A stretch of DNA of 64,000 nt from Euphorbia lathyris (taxonomy: Eukaryota; Streptophyta; Magnoliopsida; Malpighiales; Euphorbiaceae). Made by a program: the position numbers and the translations under genes. This document shows positions 45,328 through 57,222 of the stretch, in pieces; positions within the stretch are counted from its first letter, which is position 1, and every line of letters starts with the position of its first letter. The DNA lies in contig NC_088911.1 in assembly GCF_963576675.1 (NCBI RefSeq), positions 90,673,256-90,737,255 of the forward strand, read 5' to 3'. A model generated the notes under the pieces. The model saw nothing but the letters and a program-made list of their open reading frames with translations, was not told the origin of the DNA and did not search any database.

Positions 45328-47269
45328 TCATTCAATTTTATTCAAAAGTACCTCTTCCTTCTTTTCCTTCTTGCCTCCAGTAAAGAACTTGTAACCTCCG
45401 TAGATGGCTACTCCCCATCCAGTTAAAGAGATTATAACAAACTGCAAAAAATAAAAATCATCTCTTACCACTCCATAAGATTGAACAAATCATGCTTACA
45501 AGCAACACAAAAATGCAGCACTATGAAGTTCAAAATCTTTAGAGATTTATGCATGGCAATTAAATACTTCTATTAATAGCACCCGCAGTCACTTAAGTTT
45601 TGGGGTCTATTTTTTAAAGTTCACTACAATTCATTTCCTTCTAAGAGCACTCAACTTCACATTTGATTTCAATGAGTCATTCAGACCAATTTACGTACAA
45701 AAACTCTCTGGATCGTTGACATGGCATATAAGACAGTTGATTATATGCAAACTCAGAGCTATGTTGGACAATGATGTGACATTGTAAAAATATTTTTGTG
45801 GCTTAGGATGCACACACCTAGGACCTAGCTATCACGTCAGTTGTAAAAGTTAGACATGCTCAGCATGGAGCATATAGTCAATTATCTTCCGTGTCACATC
45901 AACATTTCAGTGAGTTTTTATAAACAAATTGGCAAGAAAGACTATTAAAATCAAATGCCAAGTTCAGAGATTTTATGAAAGAAAATGAAGTTCAACAACG
46001 TGTGTGATATAGACCCTAAACTTTAGTGACCTTCGGGCATTTTTCCTAGCAATAGCTCTATACTTTCACAACTTTTCCTCTACATGCTTATTTTCTGATA
46101 GAAGCCTAGATTCATCTCAGAGCTAAAAACATCACATGCTGCATCTTCTATCGGACCAGAATACTCACCAAAATTCTTGCAAATTATTTAGGTTCAAAGT
46201 TGCAATGTCTCTTAACAAAAAGGACAACAGAAATCATATCTTTTTGGCGATGAAAAATCAAAATATCCTCAAGAAATATCAAATAACAATGACACGGTTC
46301 AACACATTGGGATCAACAGGGGAAAACTGTAAAACTAAGCCATGTCCCATATTAAATGCTCAAAGCAGGACTTTTTCAATAGCTTGCAGCTTAATTTTTT
46401 AAGTTTTCATCATTGTGCCAACTTAAGCAAGACATAAGATAGAATATGGTTTATGGAATCAAACTTGAGCATAGACAAACACACGCATGGCTTAGGACCG
46501 AATTGAGATACAAAATATTAAAAAGCAATCAGTACATAAATTTGTAAACAGAAAATTAAAGGAAATGGAAGAAGATATAACAAAAAAAAAATATATAATA
46601 AAATTATATATAAAAAGTATAATCACAATATTGTTTTAGATTCCAAGCAACAAAATTCCCAAAATTTCAAGGTTAAACATATCAATTAATCAAACAAAAG
46701 CTAAACTCAATCTATCTTGAGAGGAAACAAAAACTTACATGCTCTTCTTTCCATTTAGATGGGCTCATAGGGTCCTGCCAGAAGTTCACCTTGGGAGGTC
46801 CATGATGATCTGGAATACAAATCAAACATACAAAATTATTAAACAAGCCTCTCCACCATTAAAGTCTTCTTTTTTCACTAAGTATTGGCGAAAAAAAAAA
46901 AAAAAAAAAAAATCAGCTGCATATATATCTGCCCGGAAGTAAAAACCCTTTTCGGATACTCTCATAGTGAAAACCCAAATCGAGTGATAGACAAATTCGG
47001 TGCAACCAAAAACGAGGATTTTGGGTCTCAAGGCTCTCTAGCCCAGATTCCCCCATAAGTATATATTGATTACTGCAACCGATCACAGATATGTATAGAG
47101 AAAATGCCGATTAATTTACAGGAGAGTGAATCAAAATTAACTTACCGCCACCGCCGGCGAGACCGCGTCGATGAATGAGAGAAGCGGATTGAGGAGTAGA
47201 AGCAACTTTCGGAGAGGAAAGCCGAGCGAGATTCGAGGCTTGACGAGCCGCCGCCGTCCACGCTGCCAT
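45328..47269 (-). CDS. Small mitochondrial-type single-span membrane protein
   Basis: Exons (minus): 47269-47146, 46809-46739, 45441-45328, joining to 102 residues with GT-AG borders. The N-terminus (about 41 residues) is Ala/Ser/Arg-rich without acids, a typical mitochondrial presequence. The core DHHGPPKVNFWQDPMSPSKW is followed by a hydrophobic segment (FVIISLTGWGVAIYGGYKFF) and a Lys/Glu-rich tail GGKKEKKEE. This layout resembles small accessory subunits of the plant respiratory chain membrane arm; I do not assign a subunit. Alternative 3' end: splicing from the GT at 45351 to an exon at 45140-45132 gives a 97-residue form ending KKEEKV. A ~450-bp inverted repeat sits in intron 2. Confidence 0.75.
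45585..46035. repeat. MITE-like inverted repeat in intron
   Basis: The left arm GTCACTTAAGTTTTGGGGTCTA... pairs with the right arm ...TAGACCCTAAACTTTAGTGAC. Arms of ~90 bp are imperfect. No clear target duplication. It lies in intron 2 of the small mitochondrial-type gene. Confidence 0.6.
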
Positions 47270-47514
47270 AATAGTAGAGCCTAGAGTAGAGAGACTGGAA
47301 GCTGAGAGAAACTATGATACTGAAAGAAACAAGAACAACCGTATGAAGATGTAGAGAAACAAATATTTATGTTTATTTACTGAATTAGCCTTATACCTGG
47401 TCAGGTTTATAAACGACATGGCCTGGTCAATTGCCGTTTTGGGCCATAATCAAATATACGGCTGGTATGAACCAGCGATCTTACGAATATACATTCGGGT
47501 CAAATACATGAGTA

Positions 47515-47745
47515 TCATAATTAAGTACAAATAATTCATATCACCGAACTTAATTTTCAATATGTTATTATTTTTTATATATTATGATTTTACATCATAA
47601 TTTAAAAAATTTAAACTCCAATTCATAAATCATAAACTCTAAAAAATATATTCCAGAGTTCTAATTTATAAATTCTAATCCGTAAAATATATTAAAAGTA
47701 CTGATTTTACTAGTTTGACATAATCCAAAATTATGACTTCACATA
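47515..47745 (+). repeat. Dispersed AT-rich repeat, copy 2
   Basis: Similar to 14938-15165 over its whole length, and inverted relative to 49472-49717. It ends about where the Helitron-like element begins. Confidence 0.65.
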
Positions 47746-47754
47746 GTTATAAAA

Positions 47755-49029
47755 TCTATATATATAATATATAATATAAAACAGTAACGATGGAGCTGAG
47801 GTGTCACTTCCTCCTTTTTTACTGATAAAAAATATAATATAAAATATAATATATTAACTTCAGTTATATTATTATATTTATTTATAAAAATATTATTTTA
47901 TCGGTACTATATCTAAGAGATCTACATAATTTAAATTAATCCCTAAAATCTCTCTAATTCTCTACATATCTATATCTAAAAGTTATACATAATTTAAATT
48001 AATCCCTAAAATATATCTAATTCCCTGCATATCTATATCTAAAAGTTCTACATAATTTAAATTAATCCCTAAAATCCCTCTAATTCTCTGCATATCTATA
48101 TTTTATATAAAACAGTAACGATGGAGCTGAGGTGTCACTTCCTCCTTTTTTACTGATAAAAAATATAATAAAAAATATAATATATAACTTTAGTTATATT
48201 ATTATATTTATTTATAAAAAGATTATTTTATCCGTATTATATCTAAGAGTTCTACAGAATTTAAATTAATCCCTAAAATCTCTCTAATTCTCTGCATATC
48301 TATATATATATATAATATAAAACAGTAACGATGGAGCTGAGGTGTCACTCCCTCCTTTTTTACTGATAAAAAATATAATATAAAATATAATATATTAACT
48401 TGAGTTATATTATTATATTTATTTATAAAAAGATTATTTTATCTGTATTATATCTAAGAGTTCTACAGAATTTAAATTAATCCCTAAAATCTCTCTATCT
48501 ATATCTAAAAGTTCTACATAATTTAAATTAATCCCTAAAATCTCTCTAATTTTCTGTATATCTATATCTAAAAGTTCTGCATAATTTAAATTAATCCCTA
48601 AAATCCCTCTAATTCTCTGCATATCTATATTCTATATATAATATAAAACAGTAACGATGGAGCTGAGGTGTCACTTCCTCCTTTTTTACTAATAAAAAAT
48701 ATAATATATTAACTTTAGTTATATTATTATATTTATTTATAAAAAGATTATTTTATCCATACTATATCTAAGAGTTCTACAGAATTTAAATTAATCTCTA
48801 AAATCTCTTTAATTCTCTGCATATCTATATCTAAAAGTTCTACATAATTTAAATTAGTCCCTAAAATCTCTCTATTTCTTTGCATATCTATATATAATAT
48901 AAAACAGTAACGATGGAGCTGAGGTGTCACTTCCTCCTTTTTTATATCATTAATTGTAATTATTAATTATATTTTTGTTAATATTTATATATTAAGATGA
49001 ATCCGTGCATCGCACGGGTCAAAAACTAG
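47755..49029 (+). mobile_element. Helitron-like element with five tandem 5' segments
   Basis: The 3' end is classic: a perfect 6-bp stem hairpin CCGTGCATCGCACGG (49003-49017), then CTAG at 49026-49029 followed by T. The 5' end starts TCTATATATA after an A (47755). The conserved block containing GATGGAGCTGAGGTGTCAC occurs five times, with starts (ACAGTAACG) at 47780, 48112, 48322, 48648 and 48904, separated by AT-rich filler with its own ~63-bp subrepeats. Only the last unit has the 3' hairpin. No Rep/helicase coding, so non-autonomous. Confidence 0.75.
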
Positions 49030-49083
49030 TAGTTTTTAAAAGATGAATTTCTGTGTAATTTTCCCTATATATTTGAACTCTTA

Positions 49084-49404
49084 GGACCCGTTTGTTTTAC
49101 CTACTGTTTATTGTTGCTGTTTGCTGTTTGCTGTTACGGTTTGTTGTTGCTGTTTGCTGTTGCTTTTACGGTTTGCTGTTTGCTGTTGGAAAAAGCTGCT
49201 TTTCCAAAAATCAGAGATTCTCTGCTTTTGTAAAATGCTGCTTTTCAGGTGTAAAAGACAAACAAGAGATCACTAACCAAACACCTAATACTGCTTTTTC
49301 AGATGTAAAAGGCAAATAGGAGGTCACTAACTAAACATCTAAAACTCTACATTTTAAAGTAAAAAGGCAAAAAGGAGTATGAAAAGGAGCAACCAAACGG
49401 ACCC
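49084..49404. mobile_element. PIF/Harbinger-like MITE
   Basis: 321 bp between TTA target repeats (49081-49083, 49405-49407). The terminal repeats GGACCCGTTTGTTTTAC and complement GGGTCCGTTTGGTTGCTCC are of the Tourist type. The left half is packed with TTGCTGT units. Confidence 0.7.
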
Positions 49405-49471
49405 TTAATTTAGGATTGTAAAAAAAATTACATACAAATTCATTTTTAAAAAACTATGTAAAATTATATCA

Positions 49472-49717
49472 GGTTATAATTTTGAATTATATCAAACTAA
49501 TAAAAGAATTATATTTAATCTATTTTAAGAATTAGAGTTTATAAATTAGAGGTCTAAAATATATTGTTTAGGGTTTATGATTTATGAATTAGAGTTTAGA
49601 TTAGAATTTGTAAATTAAAGTGTAAAAACATACTTTATTTATTAAATATAGAAAATAATAACATATTCAGAATTAAGTTTGATCATTAAGTTTGATAATA
49701 TAATTTAGTTGTAATAT
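49472..49717 (-). repeat. Dispersed AT-rich repeat, copy 3 (inverted)
   Basis: Reverse-complement relative of the copies at 14938 and 47515. Together with copy 2 it brackets the Helitron and Tourist-like elements as an inverted pair. Confidence 0.6.
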
Positions 49718-49844
49718 TTTAGGAACTTTTGTCCTCGTCCGATATATGAATTGAGAAAAAATGTCTGGCAGAATAATTCTTTTTAATAAATATTAATTAA
49801 ATTTATATAAAATAACATATACAACTTAATATTTTAGGTGTCTT

Positions 49845-49924
49845 CTATGCTTACTTTGTTTTTGACAAAGTATGCTTTACTTTGTTTTTTAAAGCTTACT
49901 TTGTCAAAAACAAAGTAAGCATAG
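49845..49924. repeat. Perfect 28-nt inverted repeat
   Basis: 49845-49872 is the exact reverse complement of 49897-49924, with a 24-nt loop that itself repeats GCTTTACTTTG. The right arm's CAAAGTAAGCATAG word, with the following TCTAAC, also occurs near 15149-15166. Confidence 0.85.
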
Positions 49925-50509
49925 TCTAACCCAATGTTTTAAATATAAATAATATATATAATTTTATTTTATTAATAAATTTTAGAAATTCTCACAAAGT
50001 TACCGTCCCATTTCAATTAAAAAAAAAAAAAAAAAAAAAGTCCCATCACCCAGATGGATCCTCAATAGGAATAAAAAATCTCTACCCAATTAACAACCCT
50101 ATTTTACTCTTCTTTTTCTTCCATTTATATGAAATAATGTGAACTTTTAGAGCATGTAGATAGATATGTAAATTGGTTATTCTATTTATAATTTTTTACC
50201 ATAAAAATTAACGTAGGATGACATTGATATATACTTGATAATCAATTGCAAATAAATAGCAACAATCTTGTTAACATTCATTCATCTTCTTTAAGTCTGT
50301 AATTAAACGGGTTCAATTCTTAAAAGATAAATTTAAATATATTCCACCATGGTGGATGATGATCACAGTCAGAGGTACAAGGAAATATGAGAATAATACT
50401 TTTGGGTCATACGACCTGACAACATTTCTGACCAAAAAAATACAAGAAAAACGCCGAGTTTCATAATAACGTTTCTAGTTATATAATACAGGTCTTATTT
50501 TCTACTAGT

Positions 50510-52095
50510 TCACAGCCGAGATCGAATAAAAATTCTCTTGTTATCAGGTTCCAAAACATAAGACCTTTTGCTGTCTTCGTTTGGTCCATTCTGCAAAGGC
50601 TCTTTTCCCTCAATACATTTGGTTGATAACTCATTTTGGTGCTTCAACTTTACCATGTCTTCCACCATTTCTTCTACTCTTATTTGCATAACATCTTCAG
50701 CTTTCTTACACTTGTTTATTAAGGGGATTGAAGTTGCTGGATTCTTCAATTTCTCTTGCACTATCTCATACACCTTTTTTGGACCTTCAATTTTAAATAA
50801 AGTTAATGGTGATGAGAAAGCAGATCCCTTAAAAATAATATACACAAACAATTGTTGTTGCCATCAACACACACACAAACAAAAGGCACATTAGTATTAT
50901 TCAGTTGCTTTAATTTAATTATACTCCAAGATATTAGAATTACTGCATCAAATCTCTTCTCAACTAGGTGTTAACAGTAAACAAAAGTTAGTTCATAAAA
51001 CATATACTGTAATTCTAGGTGGATTGAGTAGCCAAAGAACAAACAAATGCCATGAACTTTTGCTTGTTTAATTCAAATACACTTAACCTTTTAAGAGTAG
51101 AATACCAATGCAAAAATGAAATGAAGTTCAGCCAGCAAAAATCTCTCAGTTTTTCTAGTTCTTTCCCTTTCAAATCCAACAAATTATGATCAAAGCCCTA
51201 TTGTTAAATCAGTTTGGTAATGAAAAATTAGGGTGAAGCCTGCTCTAACATCCAAATGCATCACCCTCGTTCATAGTATTTAAAGGCAAGCCCAGTCTAT
51301 AAAAGCATAATAACAAAAAACAAATGCTACAAGATGATATCAATTTGGAAGGAGGAGATCAAGGATAAAGCAAATGACAGATTTTCCCTGAGGGGGAGAT
51401 GATTAACAGGAGAAATGACACTATCAAGCAGTAGGCAAAAAATAAAATTAACAGTAGCAATAGCAACCCAAATTTGTTGATTAGTTGAAGTAAATAGCGT
51501 TCCAATTTAGTCACGATAAATTCATACATCAATTGTGAATTTGGGTTAGGTTTGTTAACTTCTAGGATATTCCATGGATAAGAAGTAGCATATCAATTAT
51601 GCTATTAATTTCATAGGATCAAGACATGGTTAATCTACCAATTAAATCTTTCAGAGCCAAACATGATCTAATTTACGGCCTAAAAAGCAATCGTAGGAAG
51701 TGATTGAAATAGAATACATGTAACTATTCTAAGAGATCGCTAATTCCCCAAAAGAAAAGCAGAATATACAGACAAGTAGGTGCGGTCTCAAATTTTATTC
51801 ATGATACATCCCCTAATTCGTTAGGGTATATCTACACCGAATTCAACGAAACAATTTCCGAAATTACTTCTGACGATTTCACAAGGGAGAAAAGCACTTA
51901 GAAGTCTAATTAAGAAGGGGTTTTTAATTAAATAGTTGAAAGAGAGAACGAACCAGTTACGCCTTTGAGGGAGCCGGCGAGTGTAGAATCGACGGCGAAT
52001 TTGGCGATGTCATTGAGAATCCGTCCAAACTTGTTGACGGAACGGTGTTCGTCTATAAGATAGCGAGCTTCGTGAATTTTAATGGCGGTAGTCAT
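50510..52095 (-). CDS. 150-residue protein of unknown function, 2 exons
   Basis: Exon 1 is 52095-51961 (45 codons) and exon 2 is 50827-50510. The donor GGC|GTAACT and acceptor TTTAAG|GGA keep phase 0. The joined protein begins MTTAIKIHEARYLIDEHRSV and has no signal or membrane segment. Its central part (KKVYEIVQEKLKN through EEMVEDMVKLKHQNE) is charged and helix/coiled-coil-like, and the C-terminus is basic (RIFIRSRL). A conserved-looking start and clean splice sites support a real gene. I do not recognise the family. A weaker donor 4 bp downstream would shift the frame, so the GGC|GT choice is preferred. Confidence 0.65.
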
Positions 52096-52396
52096 ATCGG
52101 GGAACCGGCGTATGACTGTAGAGATTGCAATTCTACAGATTTCTGAAGAGAATGGTTATTCGTTGAAAGCTGATACAACATTTGCGTATTATCTTCGCCG
52201 TATATACTATTGACACGTATGCTATAGCATTTCCAATTTCGTTTCTCGCTCACGGTAAAGTTTTTCAAACGGATAAGGTAAACAATAGTACCAAATAGGC
52301 TCAATCCAAAGAGAGAGAGAGAGAGAGAGTTTAGATTGCAAAACCTATAATTAATCCACTAACTTTACTGATTTTTAATATCAAGTCATCTGATTA
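52096..52396. other. Promoter-side spacer with GA microsatellite
   Basis: Upstream of the unknown gene. A (GA)n run occupies about 52310-52329. Nothing else recognised. Confidence 0.5.
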
Positions 52397-52405
52397 TTTA
52401 TTTTT

Positions 52406-52919
52406 GGTTTAATATATCATTTGTCAATTTATCCAAAAAGATTAATTGGCACCCTAAACTTTTAAAGTATTTCAATAATTCCCTGAATTTATATAAAATG
52501 TTTAGTTAGCTTCCTGAATTTACGTAAAATATAATCAATTGATCACTCGGTTGCAAAAAAAAAGTAAATTAAATGTGGAAGATGTATTCCACGCATCTTA
52601 GAATGTTATTACATAATTTAAAAATAGATTAGAAAGAAAGTTATGACTTGCTCAACTATAAAACTTTTCAACTCTAATATTAGAATCACATATCCCGATT
52701 TTGATCATTTTACTTTTTTAAAGACGCATGTAATACATATTCCGTATTTAACTTATTTTTTTTTTGCAACCGAATGATCAATTGATTACATTTTGTGCAA
52801 GTTCAGAGGGCTAACGGAACATTTTATGTAAATTGAGGAAGCTATCGAGACACTTTAAAAGTTCAAGGGGCCAATCAACTTTTTTGAATAAGTTTAAAGG
52901 GCAAATTATATATTAAGCC
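52406..52919. mobile_element. Second Mutator-like MITE with 9-bp target repeat
   Basis: 514 bp with long imperfect inverted arms (~190 bp); ends GGTTTAATATATCATTTG and complement GGCTTAATATATAATTTG. Flanked by TTTATTTTT at 52397-52405 and 52920-52928. The target repeat is low complexity, but the 9-bp length and GG...CC ends agree with the element at 13609. Confidence 0.7.
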
Positions 52920-53023
52920 TTTATTTTTTTACACTCCATTATAAAAAAAAAAATCATATCGAATGGAGCAACGAAAGCGGATTTAAAAAGCCTCCATGCT
53001 CCAACTTCATATTCATATATCAT

Positions 53024-53294
53024 CAGGCCGGCCTTGGGCATAGGCCCGGGGTGCGCCGGCCTAGGGCCCAGGGCTGGAGAGGGTCCAAAAAAAATTAGCC
53101 TTTATATATTATGAAATTTATTTATTTTTTAATATAAATAATGATAAAATTATATAAAAGAGTCTGTTTCTTTCTGAAACCCCAATGATAAAAAAAATTC
53201 AAAACCTATTTTGTTATGTATAATTTTTTTATTATTAAATGAACCATTATTACTTATTTTGTCTAGAGCCTCTAAATTGTCAGGACTGTTCCTG
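53024..53294. mobile_element. hAT-like non-autonomous element
   Basis: 271 bp flanked by the exact 8-bp duplication TATATCAT (53016-53023 and 53295-53302). Ends are CAGGCCGGCC...GACTGTTCCTG. The GC-rich GGCCGGCCTTGGGC start and the 8-bp target fit plant hAT derivatives. No transposase. Confidence 0.8.
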
Positions 53295-53302
53295 TATATC
53301 AT

Positions 53303-53982
53303 TTGGTAACTGTAGATTGAGCTAACCGAAAAATGAGCACAATTAATCTTATAATTGAATGTTTTGGAGGCATCAAAAGCTAAATTGAATCCATGTATTG
53401 TTGAATCCAGATAAATTTACAATTGGCTTATCGATTGAAAATAATACTTTTGTATGTGAAAGAATTAATTGGACCACAACCAATTAATTCATCATACAAT
53501 TTTTTTTTATAGGTACACTAACTATACTACTTGAAAAAAACTTATACATGCTTAGCCATAGGCATTTGCATTGCAAATGCATCAAAGAAAAAAAATCTCA
53601 AAAACAAAAAAGAGTTTTATTCTTTTTGTGTTGAATTGTTAAAGAGAGATTGAGAGAAATTTAGTGAGGGAGAATTGTGATTGATTTGGAAAATACTACA
53701 ATGTTTCAGTGTAAGATTCTAATTTGAGGGTTCCAACTGTCTCCTAAATAATTGTATACCTCAAGTTTGAGTGTGTTTGAGAGAGTCTTATTTTCTGTAT
53801 TCTCGTTATTATTAGTGGAGTTATTTTCGGTGCCCTATGATTTTTTTTCTTATAGAAGGGTTTTCCGCGTAAATCTGTGTGTCTCTTTCTTGCTTTATTT
53901 TTATCCTCATTATTTTATTATTACTCTATTTTATTTATACACATCAACTAGTTACAAGTTTAATTTATATGAGATCCTAACA
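53303..53982 (+). repeat. 5' LTR region of a Copia remnant
   Basis: The right edge CCTAACA at 53982 is followed at once by a primer-site-like AGTGGCATCTGAGCC (53983-53997), a variant of the tRNA-Met site. The left edge of the LTR is not clear because its partner LTR is missing. Confidence 0.55.
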
Positions 53983-54028
53983 AGTGGCATCTGAGCCTAA
54001 TTTTCACACAGGTGGTTGTATAATTAAA

Positions 54029-54831
54029 ATGGGAGGTTCTTCGGCTTCAATGATTAAATTGAACGGTTCAAACTGGTCAATTTGGAAGTCAATGATGTAG
54101 GATATTTTTACTGCAAAGATATGCACAAAGCAATAGAAGGAGAAAAAACCAAGCCCAAAGATATGAAGGATCGGGACTAGAACAAGTTGAACATAAAGGC
54201 CATCAGAACTATTCTTCAGTGGCTAGACTTCAACGTGTTCCACAATGTGTTTGAGGAAACGTCTACCCATGAACTATGGAAGAAGTTACAGAAGTTATAT
54301 GATCGAAAAATAGCTCGTAATAAATTGTTCATGATAAGGAAGCTTGTCAACCTTAAATATAAGGAAGGTATCCCCATCGTCGAATATTTAAATGAATTTC
54401 GTAATGCTATTAACCAATTGTCTTCTAATGAAGATTGTACATAAAGATGCGGTCCATTCCTTATTGTTACTTAGCACTTTACCGGAGAGTTGGGACACCT
54501 TGGTGATATTAGTGAGCAATTCCGCTCTCGAAGGAAAGATGTCAATCAACCACATCGTGAGTACCCTACTCAACAAAGAGACAAGGAGAAAAACTATAGT
54601 CATTGACAACAATCAAGCTCTTGTCACCGAGCACAGAGGCAGGAGTAAAAATAGAGGTCCCAACAATTTGAATAAATCTAAAGGAGGCAACAATATCAGG
54701 GGAAGATCCAAGTCCAGAGGTAGAGTCAAATGCTACCACTATGGACTAGAAGGACATTTAATCAGGAACTGCCGCAAACTGAAACAAGAACAAAAAGGAG
54801 GGCAATAAACAAGAAGATGACAAGAACACCA
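54029..54831 (+). pseudogene. Copia gag remnant
   Basis: Opens MGGSSASMIKLNGSNWSIWK at 54029, with stops at 54095 and nearby and at least two frame changes. A UBN2-type gag core follows (HELWKKLQKLYDRKIARNKL, 54260-54330; LLSTLPESWDTLVILVSNSA). A basic region leads to a degenerate knuckle CYHYGLEGHLIRNC, in which the second Cys is Tyr. It is cut at 54831 by an LTR. No pol remains. Confidence 0.8.
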
Positions 54832-55110
54832 TGTTGGTCCCGTGTAACGTGATAGGATTAGTTCCAAGGGGGGGTTAGGAACTAATATAACTTTTTCGCT
54901 TAATAATGCTGACTTAATTGAAAGTTTGATAGTTTAACTTAGTTTCAGGTCAGCAAGGTTGAGTGTGGCGTGAGACAGCTTTAATCAGATACTGACTAGA
55001 GCTGTTTCAGTTGTGAGTTGGGAAGTAACACTTAAGTCAGTTTCCAACTCAGCACTCAGATTACTCAGCTTCAGCTTGTGCAGATTATTTACTGAGTAAT
55101 TTTAAGCAAG

Positions 55111-55184
<74 letters not shown>

Positions 55185-55790
55185 AGAGAAAGGGTGAGAA
55201 GTTACTCAGCAGACTTATCCTGGTTCGGCCTCTCTGCCTACGTCCAGTCCCCGGAATCCCTCCGAGCTTTTTCAATCCTCTACTGAGCTCTTTAAAGGTA
55301 GAGCACAAACCCTTTACAATAGCAACTGAGTATGCAAGAGTACCGTCCTCTATTCGTCTACTCAATCCTATCTACCACTGAATACTATAACCGAGTATTC
55401 AGCTTCTCTCTACCGCTGAGTACTATAATCGAGTACTCAGCTTCACTCTTCTAACCTTTTACAAATGATAAGAAATTGTTCTTAACACAACAAAGAACAC
55501 TTTAGATGACAGAATCAATCTAGACTTTTACACAATGATTGGAGTTTGGTGTAAGAGCTTGCTTTTTCTTTTCAGACAGCTTCTATTTTGGATTTTCACT
55601 TCGTGAAGATTTTCTTTTTGTGTCTGTATGTTCTTGTATGTGTATTATCCAAGTGATGATTTGGTCTTTTTTATAGCAATCTTGTGGGAACAACGGTCTT
55701 CTTCGTCATCATGTGGTCAGCTTCCAGAGCTGCAGGCCAATCCTGTCTTCTGTTTTGGACAGGTGCCAGATTTGTCTTCTTGCGCACACA
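54832..55790 (-). repeat. LTR related to the first Copia element
   Basis: Starts TGTTGGTCCC like 6917 and shares AGTTCCAAGGGGGGGTTAGG and the block around 55210-55320 with it. A minus-strand TATA-like TATAAAAAAG lies near 55668. It includes an (AT)n microsatellite at about 55113-55181. The right edge is uncertain (about 55790), perhaps truncated by the neighbouring Gypsy element. Confidence 0.75.
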
Positions 55791-55799
55791 AGATGACAA

Positions 55800-57222
55800 A
55801 CTCATAATCTCACATGAATATCTAGAAAACAATTCGAGATAATCATGAAAACTAATGAGAACATAAACAAAAGAAACTAAAACAGAAAACGAACTAGGAC
55901 AGGCAAATGTCTGTAACCTATTTATTCTTTTCTCCTTTTGTTTTTTTTCTTTGAGGCTTTTTCTGTTCTTCTTTTTTTTTCTGCCTCTATTTTTTTCCTT
56001 TTTTTTTTTGCATAACCACAATAAGTAATTATAGAGCACAACAGTTTTGTTGTCTCTTCTTTAAAGAACTTGTGGTTCAAAATATGTCACGAAACACAAA
56101 ATCAAACGACCCAACACTTTGTACAAACTTCAACTGGACTCTGAAGGCTTAAAAGTTATCCTTGGCCAAAGGAATAAACAAGGTATCAAGAACGGGGGAA
56201 AAAAGGCTCAAATTGGCATTCTAAAGGCTAGTTAAATTTTGGTAACTTTTTTTTTCAGGGTTCAAAAGCGTGGAAAGGTTAACAGCAAAAGAAACCTAAT
56301 GCCCTTATCATTTTAACAGTTCGAATTCATCAATCGGGTCTTGAAACGTATATCATGGCAAGTTCTAGAACTAACATACTATGCGGACGCACTCAGAAGA
56401 GAAAATAGAGCAAATGCATAATGTGTTTGCTCTTTCCATTAGGCTCAAATGCTTACCAGAAATGGGGTGTAAAGTGGTGCTGCTACTTCTAAGTCAACTT
56501 ATTAAAACGGGTTTTCATGCAATGTTGGAAACAATTCGGTTTGTCAGCGTGTAGGCAAAGCATTTACTTGACTCTGACTGTTCAGAAAGGTACTCGCAAG
56601 ACTCGATAACACTTAGGGGACTCAGTACTAAAACAACAAGTAACTTTATCAACTATTTGGAAGATAATGAGCTAGCAATGGTAAAATCTCAATGAAACAA
56701 AGCAAAGGGCAGCCACCTCACACTAGGTCAAACATATTCCCTTTCCGAGGCGATTACCTCACACTATTCTAGACTTATACCAATAGTTGCATAGATTTCC
56801 AGCCTAAAGAAAGTGTGTTAAACATGTACAAAACTACTAATAGAATGGACAGCAAAACAAGAACTAGAATATAACAACCATATTCACATGAAAGCACTTC
56901 TAACACATCATCCCTCCGCCTCTTTTCTCCTCGCACCATCCTCGGTGCGGAATTTAATCAATTAGGGGCAAGGGCAGCAACCTCAACAACCAATCAAATG
57001 AGAAGACAAAATATAAACAAGTGATTGAGAAGCTTACTGCCCTTTTTAGGGGAGGGGACCCCGAGCCTCAATCTTTTCGAGGGAAAGGCGGGTCAAAATT
57101 GACCGACTTGAAATATGCTTCTTGGCTAGCACGCATCTCTCGGATTTCTTGTAATATGCCTCTTGGGTGCATTGAGAGGCTTCCACGGTGGTAGTAGTGT
57201 CTTGGACGAGTTCTCCCAAGGT
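55800..57222. other. Gypsy 3' non-coding region, LTR edges unresolved
   Basis: No gene is supported. Purine-rich runs on the minus strand near 57030-57080 could include the polypurine tract. A minus-strand Lys-rich ORF at 56039-55671 comes from poly(T)/A sequence and is not called. Confidence 0.45.

Noticed and set aside
47755..49029. CRISPR-like repeated array
   Set aside because: Repeats are long, unevenly spaced and end in a Helitron hairpin/CTAG; this is eukaryotic DNA.
55671..56039. Lys-rich minus-strand ORF
   Set aside because: Produced by poly(T)/poly(C,T) runs next to an LTR edge.
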